From Nissolia schottii (Eukaryota > Streptophyta > Magnoliopsida > Fabales > Fabaceae): a DNA stretch of 64,000 bases. The notes beneath the pieces were generated by a model. That model did not search any database, had not been told where the DNA came from, and saw nothing but the letters and a program-made list of their open reading frames with translations. How positions within the stretch are numbered: the first letter of the stretch is position 1; every line of letters begins with the position of its first letter. A program made the position numbers and the translations under genes. The stretch spans positions 1,228,716-1,292,715 of the forward strand of contig QANU01011207.1 in NCBI GenBank assembly GCA_003254905.1, read 5' to 3'. Positions 21,331 to 33,409 of this stretch are shown here, one piece after another.

Positions 21331-24300
21331 ATGAAGAGTTTGGTAGGATGTGTGGAGAAAAACAAGCCTTATGTTGCAATGCTCTTTGTCCAATTTGTGT
21401 ATTCAGGCATGGCCTTGTTGTCTAAGGCTGCAATTTCCAGGGGAATGAACCCTTATGTGTTCGTTGTCTATAGACAAGCCTTTGCTTCAATTGCCTTATC
21501 TCCGTTTGCTTTCTTTGACAGGTTCCTCATATTAGTCCTTACTAAATTCTTTCTTTAATTAGGTTTTAAAGGGGCAGCTCAGTGCATGAGACTCTCACTT
21601 TAGTGGGGTCTACAAGCAAAGAGGTCGTTTCCATCATTTGAAGCTGTGACCTTTAGGTCAAAAGGCAACAACCTTATTGTTGCACCAAAATTTGCTCTCC
21701 ATTTCTTTAATTAGGCCTTAAAGGGGCGGTACATTGCATGAGACTTTCACTTTAATGGGGTTTACAAGTAGGGAAACTATTTCCAACATTTGAAACTGTG
21801 ACCTCTAGATCACGAGGCAACAACCTTATTGTTACGCCCAAGCTCACCCTCTCTTTCTTTAATCAGGCTTAATTAATTAACAAAAAAATACTAATTTTGT
21901 TTGTAATTGAATTTTGTAGCAAGCAAGCTGCTCCCTTGTCAAGCAACTTACTGTGCAAGTTGTTTCTGGTTTCCCTTGTTGGGTATGGACATGTCTATTT
22001 CCCAACCCTATTCAAAAAGATTGAAGTGAAAAATTCTAATATTATACTCCAAGACAGTGACATAACATTCTAACAAAGACCTTTTTATTTTTTTTTTTAT
22101 ATTGTGGCTAAACATATATAGGTTGACAACAAGTTCAAGCCTTTACTATGTTTCACTCAACTATATCTCAGCAACATTTGCTGCAGCATCCACAAACACT
22201 ATCCCTGCTATTACTTTCATCATGGCTGCTTTAATTAGGTAAAATGGTGAATTAATTAACCATTTTAATTATTCTGCATTAAAAAAATCAAGGACTTTAA
22301 TTGCTTTTTGATGCTGAAATTATGTTGTTTTTGAGGGGGGAAATTTCAGGGTGGAGAGCATTTCCATAAGAAATGTGCATGGGCGGGCCAAGATTTTGGG
22401 TTCTGTTCTAAGCCTTTCTGGGGCAATAACATTTGCTTTAGTGAAAGGACCTGCTCTTGATTTCATGAGGTGGTATCCAGAGAATCAGAAGCATGCATCT
22501 CACTCATCATCAACAATGGTTCATTCCACAGGGGATTCTATTAGAGGAGCTCTTATGATGCTCTCAGCAAACATTACCTGGTCCTTATGGCTTATTCTGC
22601 AGGTATGTGTGTCTCATTGCTCTGCCCCTTCTCATGTTAAAGAGAAATTCTCATGTGTTCACGAAGTGTCGTGATGAATATATTCTTTTCCGACTCTAAA
22701 CTGTCACTTAAAGTTGAAATGTCATTTTGTATGTGGTCATAAAATATATGTTAGACATGTTCCTTAGCGCACACACTTCTCATGTTTAAGAGAAGGTCCT
22801 GGACATCATGCTGAATATACTCGTTTTGACTACATATATCATGACATTCCTCTACTTTGGGAGGACCCTACCACTTAAAGTTGAAATATCATTTTGTGTG
22901 TTGTTATGAAACATCATGTTAGATATGTTTCTTAGTTTACATGCTGACAATGACACTTCAACATTCACTTTAAGAGGATTGACCACTTAAAAGCTAAAAT
23001 GTCATTCTATATATGTAATAAAACATCATACTAAACATTTTTTTATTACATGCAAAATGACATTTTAATCAAACCCATTGCTTAAAGTTGAAATATCATT
23101 ACGTGCTTGGTCATGAACATATTTGCACGACATTTCATGACCACACAATAATTTTTCTGCTTTAAACCACATGGTAGATAATTAATCTGTGACTCATGTT
23201 TTTGTTCTATGTTTCAGGGATTCATTGTGAAACAATACCCAGCAAAATTTCGCCTCACTACCCTACAATGCTTCTTTAGCTTCATACAGTCGAGTGTTTT
23301 AGCTCTTGTTGTGGAGAGGGATCCATCAGCATGGAAGCTAGGATGGGATATTCATCTTCTTTCTGTGGCCTACTGCGTATGTGCATATATAATCTAATGT
23401 TTGATTAGAAAAATTTACTAATAATTAATGTTAAAATGTTAACAGAGCTCTATAGTCATATATAGTCATAGGAATACAGGCAAAGCTAGCTAAGTACAAA
23501 AAGTAATAGTAAAATAATAGTTTGAAAAGTAATAATTTTATTATAATTTTAAAACTGAATGGAGAAAAATGTTGATGTCAAAAGTAATTGGAAAAGCGTT
23601 GTGTTCTATTTTGTACCTAAAAAGAAAGATTCCTGGTCTTGATGACCTTGAATTGGATTTGATCAACATGGAGTCATGGAAAAATGCTCTACCCATTATT
23701 ACTTATTATCCTCTCAATGAAATTTGTCAAAAGGCTGTATCACTATAATGCGGTTGCATTTTCCTTCTAGGGGATAGGGGGAATGTCCTGTATATTCTCA
23801 CCCACTGCTTTTTTTAATCATACCATAGTCATTATGAAATAATTATATTTACTATGCTTCCCAAAGTCACATCACATGAGAACACCGTTGACATCTTGAG
23901 ATCTCAGTGGGGCCCACTTCAATTTCAACCAATTCTTGTTCAGCACAAAAAGTTACCAACAGTTCTTGTGTGTTCACCATGAAAGATATTATATATTGTA
24001 AATAACCAATTTCTTTGAGTTAGCTTGGGTTTTATTTAATCATGAGATGATTGTGATGATATACTCATAATCTTCTATTTAATTGTTCTTGTTGGACTTT
24101 GTGACCTTCGACTTTGTATTTGTTTTTTTTTTATCACTAATTAATCAGTTTATTGTGATTGGCAGGGTATAATTGTAACAGGAATTTGTTATTGGCTGCA
24201 AGTATGTACTATAGAGACAAAAGGACCAGTTTTCACAGCCATGTTCACCCCTCTAGCTCTTATAATCACAGCTATATTATCAGCACTTTTGTGGAACGAA

Positions 24301-25248
24301 ACACTTTACTGGGGAAGGTGCACATTCTCTTCTTTCAATTTCAAAATAATGATGCTATAAAAAAAATTAAAAAATTAAAAGAAAATAAAAAAATAAAACT
24401 GAAAAATACACCAATATAGTACAACATTACTTCCTCCATTTTTGAATAATTGCTCAATTTTTTTTATTTTGATATTTTCATAAATAATTGTTTATTTTCT
24501 AAATCTAAACAACATCAATTATTTTTTTTATTATCATATTTTTATTAAATAAACTTATTAAGAGAATAATAGATGAAAGAAAATAAAAATGAATACATTA
24601 AATAGGGATAAACTTTCTAAAGTATCATGATTTTTAATCATTTCCTTAACATCCACACATAATTAAAAGTGGACAATTAATCGAAAACGGAGAAAGTAAT
24701 CTATTGGATGGTCTATGCAATAGAGTTATTGATTTGTAAAAGATGGTTGATCCAATTGGTAAGGAACAAACTCGTATCTAAAAGGATGTGAATTTGATTT
24801 CTGTTGTCGATGTAAAAGTCACTTTGGTGGATGATTTCTAAGTATCATTGTAAACACTCAAAAAGTACACGGACGTGTTTTTTACTTTAGTGAGATAACT
24901 GATGTCAAACTTGCCAAACTTTTATAAAAAAAAGAGAGTGATTGATTTATCCAATGATCTACACAAACTGATGTGACTTTTGTTAACATGTACTCTTGTC
25001 AGGAAAAAAAAATGCGATTTTATTTAGTATGATAATTTTTTTGAAAAAAATAAGGAGGTTCATTGATTAATTTTATATATTTTTCTCAATATGGCAGTGT
25101 TGGTGGCACAATTTTATTGGTGGTTGGACTCTATAGTGTTTTGTGGGGGAAGAACAAGGAGAGTAGTACTGTTACTGTTAAAGAGGAAAACATTGAAGTT
25201 GGACAAGCCAAGGACGAAAACAGATTGGAGTGCATAATACAGCACTAG
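21331..25248 (+). CDS. WAT1-related (nodulin MtN21/EamA) membrane transporter
   Basis: Seven exons with GT-AG borders: 21331-21521, 21920-21982, 22122-22238, 22350-22602, 23218-23376, 24166-24317 and 25098-25248. They join in frame to 361 codons, the usual WAT1 length. The protein starts MKSLVGCVEKNKPYVAMLF and has about ten hydrophobic segments in two EamA repeats. Landmarks are NPYVFVVYRQAFASIALSPF, SATFAAASTNTIPAITF and GPVFTAMFTPLALI. The family acts in membranes (plasma membrane or tonoplast), and characterised members move auxin or amino acids; the substrate here cannot be told. Intron 1 holds two SINEs. No defect is seen. Confidence 0.92.
21564..21701 (-). mobile_element. Au-SINE-like element, copy 1
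   Basis: Minus-strand, tRNA-derived SINE inside WAT1 intron 1. Read on the minus strand it has a GCGTAAC..GGTTGTTGCC-like A-box region and a GGTCACAG..TTCAA B-box region, and it ends in a T-rich stretch, like the plant Au SINE family. It is flanked by TTTCTTTAATTAGG at 21550-21563 and 21702-21715. It is more diverged than copy 2, and shorter than the usual ~180 bp. Confidence 0.6.
21716..21853 (-). mobile_element. Au-SINE-like element, copy 2
   Basis: Second copy in the same orientation exactly 152 bp along. It shares with copy 1 the flank TTTCTTTAATTAGG on its left and has TTTCTTTAATCAGG (21854-21867) on its right. Three flank copies with two SINEs fit a tandem duplication or a second insertion at the same site. 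Confidence 0.6.
24735..24915 (+). repeat. Possible decayed SINE in WAT1 intron 6
   Basis: GATGGTTGATCCAATTGGTAA resembles a tRNA A box and GGATGTGAATTTGATTTCT a decayed B box about 35 bp later, followed by a T-rich tail. Similar SINE remnants are common in legume introns, but I cannot name the family. Confidence 0.3.
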
Positions 25249-28200
25249 CTGATTGATCATCGATTTGACAAAAAAATTGAGGAAAAGATGTCCCTCAGTC
25301 CCATGTTGAATCCCCTTTTATGCATCTTCATATGTATATACATCTCTTGTCAACTTTTTCAGTCAGCTGTTTGGTATCATTTTCTTTTTCCTGTTTTCTT
25401 TTATTCTTTAGAGATTATTAGTAGAAGATGTCTTCTCTATATATCTATATATATATATATACACACACAATAATTAAAGACTATCTCTTATTTTGATATC
25501 ATATTTAATTGCTTTAAGCAAGATGTTAAACATTTACTTATTTTATGAGATATTGTGTTAATGTAAATCGTATTTAACATTAAATGAAATGTGAGCTCAT
25601 TAGAATCTTATCAAGAGAATGATTATTGATTCATGAAGCCCCATGAAAAAATTAGCTTTTGGTTTACCAAATCAGGTTAGAAAAACTTCAATCATTTGTT
25701 TTTCATCATTACAAAAAGAATGTATGAAATATAATATTAATCATGACAACTCCATCATTATTCTTTATAAGTATTGTTAACTCTTAATTATTAATTTTAT
25801 TATTGTGCATATCATAATTGAGATTAAATTAAACAAGAAATAACGAATTATTAAGTTTTAATTTGAATCTTAAATTTCACCAAGAGAGAATCATCACATT
25901 GGACTTCATTGTCCTTTTTTTTCTTCTTCGGTTGAAGGACTTCATTGTGCTGAAACAATGGGTTAAAGCCATTGCGATATAAAATAATGGGCTCTATTAT
26001 GATAGCCCAAATAAAAGGGCTCTCTGAGTAGTCACATGATTTATTTGGTTATAATGGACTCAAACTTTTCAAATATCCCCCCCCACCCCCCAAAAAAACA
26101 GATGATAGGTCTGAGTGACAAACCTGTTGAGAATGAACTCAACTAATTATTGGACAAGTTGCAAGACCTGATTTAGTGGAGTTTTTTGGCGGTCAACAAC
26201 CATTGGGAAAATGACAATAATCATCATGCATTGGTCCTTTAATACAATGTTGATTCATAGTACCCGAAGAAAATAATAAAGAGAAAGAATCATCATCATA
26301 CCTAACTAAATACAAAGAGTTCTTTTATAATTGAAAGAGAGAAAGGAAAAAAGCCCATCAGCATTTGATCAATTTTCAATTTATTATTAGTTTTTTGGGT
26401 AAAAGAAAATGAACAAGAATATGGCAATGAATCGTTGCCAATTATAGTGGTATAATTATAATTATGTCATAAGCTTGTTATTCCAACCTTACCCGTTGGC
26501 GATTCCAAAGGTCGTAGCAAATTAATTCGGTATGATTGCTCGTAACAAGGTCTATAACAAGCTTTCTTTTTATTAGATTTTCACTATTTTTATTTGTACT
26601 GCTATATGATATAAAAAATATAGAAAATTAGAAGAAAAAAAAGTCGCGAAATTGTTAAAAGATTAGTATTTAAGTTGATCATGTTGATTTTCCTTTTAGT
26701 AAATTATAATGCTAAAGTTTGATGGGTTTAATATTAATTTTATCTCACCGAGTTAAAATATATCTCTAAACATTTTGAATGCTCAAAAATCTACTTACCG
26801 ATCACTCATTAAAGTAGTTCTTAATTACATCAATAAGTGGTAACTTATGAGCCTTTATTACTGTTCAATAAAACAAAATTTTGATAATATTTATAAATTG
26901 AAAAAAAAAAAAAGGTTACGCGTGTCTGTTTTGTTCATAGTAAATCAGATATGCACGCCTAGATTTCATGTATTATTGGGTCCTATATATGCAATGAGAA
27001 TTAAGGATTAAGGATCTTCCATATCTAGTAGCTTAACTGCTAGTATGTATGTATGTATAAAGCTATAGTGGATTAAGGATTCTAAGTGGGAATCAAATTA
27101 TTATACTGAGGAATAAGAACCTAATAAAAAAGTTAGTGCGTTACAGGTAGGAAAAAAAGAACAGTATAATTGGACAAATAAAGTAGGCATTTGCTAGAGT
27201 CATTAGTCCAAGGCTACAAGCTACTCCATATATAATGAGGCCAAAGAAAAAACAACAGAATACAATCCGAAGATGCAAGTTTTGCTTTCCAGTGGAAGAG
27301 ATGATGACATTATATTTCATGCAATTTTGTAACAAGTAGCAGAGTAAATAAGCTGAAGCTAATTTTTAGCCAAACCAACATGCCCAAGGAAATTGAAGGA
27401 AACATTCATGGTGAACATGTAGGATATATAAATTAATATCAAAATAAAGTTGATCGAGTGATAAGTAAATTCATCATCTTTTTAAAATGTCTCAGGATAG
27501 AGATTTAAAAAAGACAAAACTTGCGTACCCGTTTGAATACCAGTAATAAAAAAGAAAACATTAGGTGGTTAATGACATATGCATATTAACTATTAAAAAC
27601 TATAAATAACAGATGCAATAGTGCACATAACAGCCAGCACTTTCAACAAGCATTAAAACATGTTAGAAAATATCTCCTTTTAGGAGGTAAAGGTAGGTAA
27701 AGATTTATATATATATACAGACACACACACATACACACACGTGTGTGTTTAAGTGTAATTCTTTCTCAAAACATGGGTCAAAAATATAATTTACAAACAT
27801 ATGAGACAAAATATTAAAATTGTCATAGTATAGAGTGATTTTAAAATTAAAAAAAAAGCTGAAATCGTCACTCCTATAACAATTTCAGTATATCACAGAT
27901 TATTTTTTTTAAAAAATGGTACTGAAATCGCTATGTCTTATGGCGATTTCAATACCGCCGCTCATACAATTATAAATCTTGTATCATATGCATATTACAA
28001 AGATTTATTATATTTTGGGAATAACTTGTAAAAAAAATCCATGTCCGTGTTACCAATTTAGCTCGTTTGCATTGTTCGTTCTCGCCTTTGCTTCTATCAT
28101 AAATGTCCAATTAAAGAGGAAGGAGTGAAGAATTAATAAATCTTTGAAGAATTCTGGATAATTTATATTAGTATCTTGTGTATATCATATTCTTAATAAA

Positions 28201-29040
28201 AATTAAATTAAAATTACTAGCTCTTTGAGAAAGTCGATCTCTTTTGTCCAGTTTGAGTTATATCATCTTACGTTAGTAATTTCCCCCCCCCCCCTTTTCN
28301 CAGTTTTTAAAGACTTATAATCATTATATATTTGTTATGTTTTCCCCGTTTGATTATGTTTTTCCTTGATATATTAATAAGAGGGAAAAATAGCCTTTAC
28401 TTGTCACGCGATCCCCACGTGCCATTCAATAATCGCTTTGCAAGTGGCAACTCCACAAAGGTCAACGGCTAAGGGTAAAACCATAATTTCTAAAGCGAAG
28501 TCCACAACGTCAGCCCAAGTAGGTGTCAGCTTTAACTCATACATTAAATTCCTACTTAAGATAATTGTGTATTTTTTTCCTTCAAAATCCATTATAAAAG
28601 AATACATAAAATATTGAGATTAATTTACATGTATACAAAGTTTTACTATATTATTATTTCACCATGTATTCTTAAGTAAGCAAAAGTAGACAAGTGTCTC
28701 ACCTATTATTTTAAAAGTCTTAATATTATAGTATATAATTAAGTGATAACACAAAACCTTTTTATATTATTAAGTACAAAACTCTTTTATATTTGTATAA
28801 AAGTTATTCAAAAGTTTAATTTCTATGTATTGATGATATAAAAAGGTTATATTGTCTGTCCGTGAGAGTTAAACTCATCATATAAAATTAGTTTACTACC
28901 ACTATCAACTGCTTATTGGGCAATTGATAGGAGTATTGAATTAGTGATAAGTATAGTTGTTTTGAATGCATTCAATAGTGAATAATGAGGCAGCTTTAAT
29001 AACGCAGTTTTTGTTTGTGTTTGTGGGTTGGATTTTAATA
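25249..29040. other. Intergenic region, no gene supported
   Basis: Contains a (TA)n/(CA)n microsatellite (25438-25470), a C-run with A-run near 26080-26098, an AT/CA microsatellite (27705-27750), a hairpin cluster (27810-27951) and a C-run beside the N at 28300. A minus frame at 27141-27335 is hydrophobic (FFFGLIIYGVACSLGLMTLA) but unrecognised. I see no promoter tied to it. Confidence 0.4.
27810..27951. repeat. Cluster of three short hairpins
   Basis: Three adjacent inverted repeats: around 27812-27847 (AAAATTGTCA with TGATTTTAA), 27859-27889 (CTGAAATCGT with ACAATTTCAG, one mismatch) and 27923-27951 (TGAAATCGC, 11-nt loop, GCGATTTCA, a perfect 9-bp stem). The related stems suggest a degenerate palindromic sub-repeat unit, as in some transposon ends. 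Confidence 0.55.
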
Positions 29041-30451
29041 AATGCGTTTTGTACGTGTCTTTCATCGGAGTCAGAGGTTTGTGTCACGGACACGGAGAAA
29101 AGAAGAAAAGAGGGAGAAAATCATTGCTAGAAAAAATGGTGAGCATCTTCTTCTTCTGATCTTCCTTTCCTTTTCTTTTCTTCAATGTTCCCTTGCAGTT
29201 AGGTTTCTACTCTTTTTCAGCTCCTCTTTCTCTATAGTCGTTGATCCACCTTGTATTTGCTGTTTGCTTCTTTTTTCATTTTTTTTTTTTTGGTTTCATT
29301 TTGAGCTTCCCCTTTCTTCTTCTGAGCTGTGATTGAAGTGTTGGAAGCTTCAAGACCCTGAGGTTTCTGAAGTTTGTGCTTCTGGGTTCTCTTTGAAGCT
29401 TCTTAAAGTTTCAATTTTTATCCTGTGGAGTTTCCAATTTGGTCTTTCCAATTATTATTATATATTTTTTTTAGAAAAAATGAAACTTCTGATTTTTTGT
29501 TTCTGCAATTATTGGTGTGATATCAGTTTTGGGTCTATGATAAAAATGTTTTTTTTCCTTTCAATTTTTGTTTTCTGGTTCTGGGTGTTTGGGTTCTGTT
29601 CTTTGTTCTGGTTTGAAGTTCTTATAATTTGATGTTTATAGTGGAGTGCTCTGATATTGTTTTGTGTTTGTTACAGATATCTTGTGCTTGAAAGAGTTAG
29701 GGAGCCTAATTTATCACTGAAATTTGGTATTTGAGGTTTGTTATTTCACCTGCAAATTCTAATGTCTTCTTTTTCAGCTTTGTGTTGCTCCATATGGTGT
29801 GTGAGAGACATTTGATTTGGTTCCTGACCTAAGTAAAGAGAATCTACAAGTCTGAGAAATGGGGCAATTAGATTCCTTTCTACTAAATTATGTCAATGAA
29901 ATGGGTTTCATTTACATATTATAGTATTAATTAATACGTAGTGTGTGTTAGGCTTTTTTTTACTATTGAGACTCTTGTCTGCCCCTTTTGCCTTTTTTTT
30001 TTTTTTTTAATTTTTTTTCCCTCTTTGTGGTGGAAAGGTTGGTTGATACTTGATACAAGCATAATTTTTTATGTAAGATTCTCATTTACAAGAGATTAGA
30101 TATAGTTAGGAGGTTCAACTGCTGAAGATGCTGTTTTAATAAACTTGCCAAAATGTGTTTCTGACAAAAGTCTGAAGTTCTATGCTGCTTTAAGCCTTTA
30201 GGTTCATGTGAGGCTTTTCTTTTATGAGATTCTCCTTTTTCTTTTATGCCTTTCCCTACCTGTGTTCCATCTCTTTTTTCCTTTCTTGATAACTAAGCAT
30301 TGAAGCCCGAATTTAAATTAAAGTCTGGTTGATTTGCAGCTCTTCATGCTCTCAACACTTGTGAATTGTGGCATCTTCTAACTAATGTGGAACATCCTCC
30401 TTTAAGTGGTGTTTGTGTATAAAATTTTGGGTTGTTTGCGCATTGTAGCAA
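29041..30451 (+). other. Probable 5' UTR and leader introns of the tubby-like gene
   Basis: Pyrimidine-rich sequence with several splice-like signals: AAAAAATG then GTGAGC (29139), TTACAG (about 29676), and TTTGCGCATTGTAG ending three bases before the ATG at 30452. A leader with introns is common in tubby-like F-box genes. The open frames at 29042-29332 and 29333-29632 read as low-complexity Phe/Ser/Leu and are probably not translated. Exact exon borders are inferred. Confidence 0.45.
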
Positions 30452-32799
30452 ATGTCCTTCCGCAGTATTGTTCGTGATATAAGGGATGGGTTTGGAAGCT
30501 TATCAAGGCGGAGCTTCGAGGTAAGGCTTCCTGGCCATCACAGGGGCAAGTCACATAGTTTGGTCCATGAGTTGCAGGAACAACTGCCGGTGATTCAGAA
30601 CAGTCCGTGGGCTAGCCTTCCGCCCGAGCTTCTCCGCGATGTTATTAAAAGATTGGAAGCGAGTGAGAGTGCATGGCCTGGTCGAAAGCACGTGGTTGCA
30701 TGTGCCGGTGTTTGCAAGTCATGGAGAGAGATGTGCAAAGAAATTGTTAGCAATCCTGAGTTCAGTGGGAAGATTACTTTCCCCGTGTCCCTGAAGCAGG
30801 TGAGTTTTTTTTTTTTTTTTTTTTTTTAATCTTGTACCTGCATTCAAGATATATTTTAGAAGAACGGGTTCGTGCATGAAAGATATAGATTTTGTACACG
30901 AGTACATTGCCATATTTTGCAATTTGACTTTGAATTGACTCTTGTTTTGCAGCCTGGTGCTAGGGATGGAACCATCCAGTGTTTCATCAAGAGAGACAAA
31001 TATAATCTAACTTACCACCTATTCCTTTGTCTTAGCCCCGGTAAGCTCAAGTTTATGTTAGTTAATACTTACATATAAGAACAGTTAACCCCAACAAGGG
31101 ATAACCATGATCAAAGTACAAAGTAGTGTGGACAAATGCTTTGAGTTAACCCCAACACTCGATTAAAGTTTAGTTAATGCTTTGTGTGGAAATGATTTTA
31201 TTATGAATTATGAATATAGTGTGCTGCCGAGGTTAACTGGAATTATGAGCAAATAGTCCATGCTCCATTTTCTATCCTAATTTAGCAACAAATGAACTCA
31301 ATTTTTTCTAATTGTAGTATACTGATTTAACACTTTGCTATGCTAACAACATAAATGGCATAAGTAGTTCTGTATTTTGAACTAGCGATTGCATTATGTT
31401 ACTTTATAGCCTATAAATAAGCATTTATTGAATTTATGGACTTTGGTTGTCATTGTCTCTTGGACATGTTTTGAATTCGTAACTGTTCTGGCAGCATTGC
31501 TTGTTGAAAATGGAAAGTTTCTTCTTTCTGCAAAGCGGACAAGAAGGACAACGTGCACGGAGTATGTTATATCAACTGATGCGGATAACATATCAAGATC
31601 TAGTAGCACTTACATTGGAAAACTGAGGTACTTATCTTTGGGGAGTATTCTAGTGTTTTGTGGCAAGACATACATTTTGTGCAATCAATCAAGTTTTCTT
31701 TTCCCCATAAATTTCACTTTAACTAGAGTTTGGTATGGCAAGTATCTCATTATTTCTACGGGTTCATTAAAAATCACTCTTCTTAAGTTCTTAGGCAGGG
31801 ATATGAAGAGATATAAATGACTTTCATGGTTGTAACTTTTGAAGCTTTTTTAATTAACGCCGAAATGTGTATTATTTAACTCTTGGTCCCTGAATAATAT
31901 ATCCTTTTTGAAGTGATTTCACTTGCGTTTTCTTTGTAGTTTAAATCTCTGTCCTGGACATGATGTGTCTTGAAGTGTTTTGGTTTGAGTTTTTATAGAA
32001 TTGCCTTCCAAAAATTAATGAACTAGAAATCGATTTGTTTCTTTACTTTTCTGCATTATATACTTATAATATGTTAACTTACTCTCATTTCAGGTCAAAT
32101 TTTCTTGGCACCAAATTTATAATTTATGATACACAGCCACCCTATAGCACTGCCCAACTGTCTCCACCAGGCCGAAGTCGCAGGTTTTATTCTAAAAAGG
32201 TTTCTCCAAAGGTACCTAGCGGCAGTTACAATATTGCTCAGATCACCTATGAGTTGAATGTCCTTGGTACTAGGGGCCCGCGCAGGATGAACTGCACCAT
32301 GCACTCAATTCCTATGTCAGCCCTTGAGCCTGGTGGCACTGTCCCTGGACAAACGGAGCTCCTTCCCCGATCCCTTGAGGACTCCTTCAGGAGCATCTCC
32401 TTCTCAAGATCAATTGACAACTCGACCGAGTTTAGCAGCGCTAGGTTCTCGGACATAATTGGGCCCGGAAATGAAGAGGAGGGTAAAGACAGACCTCTAG
32501 TTCTGAAGAACAAGGCACCAAGATGGCATGAGCAGCTTCAATGTTGGTGCCTCAATTTCAGAGGGAGGGTGACCGTAGCATCCGTCAAGAATTTTCAGCT
32601 GATTGCCGCAATGCAACCTGCAGCCGGGGCTCCTACACCGTCGCAGCCGTCGACACAGTCTGACCATGACAAGATTATTCTTCAGTTTGGCAAAGTCGGC
32701 AAGGATATGTTCACAATGGACTATAGATATCCCCTATCAGCATTTCAAGCATTTGCCATTTGCTTGACTAGCTTTGACACAAAACTAGCATGTGAATAG
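30452..32799 (+). CDS. Tubby-like F-box protein
   Basis: Four exons (30452-30799, 30953-31040, 31495-31627, 32094-32799), GT-AG, joined in frame to 424 codons, within the family's range (about 380-430). The protein starts [20 protein letters not shown], has an F-box ([17 protein letters not shown] to [11 protein letters not shown], about residues 50-105), and then the tubby domain from about residue 117 to the end. Landmarks are [62 protein letters not shown] and the closing DTKLACE. Tubby domains bind phosphoinositides at the membrane, and the F-box suggests an SCF ubiquitin ligase adaptor. No defects are seen. Confidence 0.96.
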
Positions 32800-33409
32800 T
32801 GACAAAGAGATTCATGGTGGGAATTTAGGATTCAATATCCATAAGGTCATAGTACTGTACACCTTATATTTTCTTCTATCTTCTTTCTTGTGTTTTTTTT
32901 TCCCTACTAGATTCTATGCCCCTCGCAGATGCGCGGATTGAACTATTTCGTTACTAACTAAACGAAATCAATACACCGTATACAAAACCTTTATTAATTA
33001 GATGTAAGCAAATACACAATCCGAAAAGGACAACAAAAGAGTATAATATGATTACCGTTGTCAAAGAAGGATTGTTTCAGTAATAACGGTGTTCACCTTA
33101 CATCTTTAGAAATCCCTTCATACACCATATATAGTCCTTACATATTTCTCTGATTTGTCATGGCTTATTCCTTTTCGGTTGTGGGCAGGTATATGGCTCT
33201 GTCTTTATATATAAGGGAAATGTATTGAGATGCATCATAATATTGGTTAGAAATTTGATATTGGGGAGGCATGGTTTAAGATCATAGTAAGGTAATTGCT
33301 AGTGACAAAAAAAAGTACACCATCTTTTACTGCTCAGCAGTATGTGATCTTATCTATAGTGCGTAAGTAACCGTTGGTATGAGGTTGAATAGGTAATGCA
33401 ACCGAAAAA
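32800..33409. other. 3' flank of tubby-like gene
   Basis: Likely 3' UTR and spacer; T-runs and a CTTATATTTTC-type A/T stretch follow the stop codon. No gene is seen before the satellite begins. Confidence 0.4.

Noticed and set aside
29042-29332. Open frame before the tubby-like gene as a coding gene
   Set aside because: Low-complexity Phe/Leu/Ser composition with UTR-like pyrimidine runs and splice signals crossing it; more likely leader sequence.
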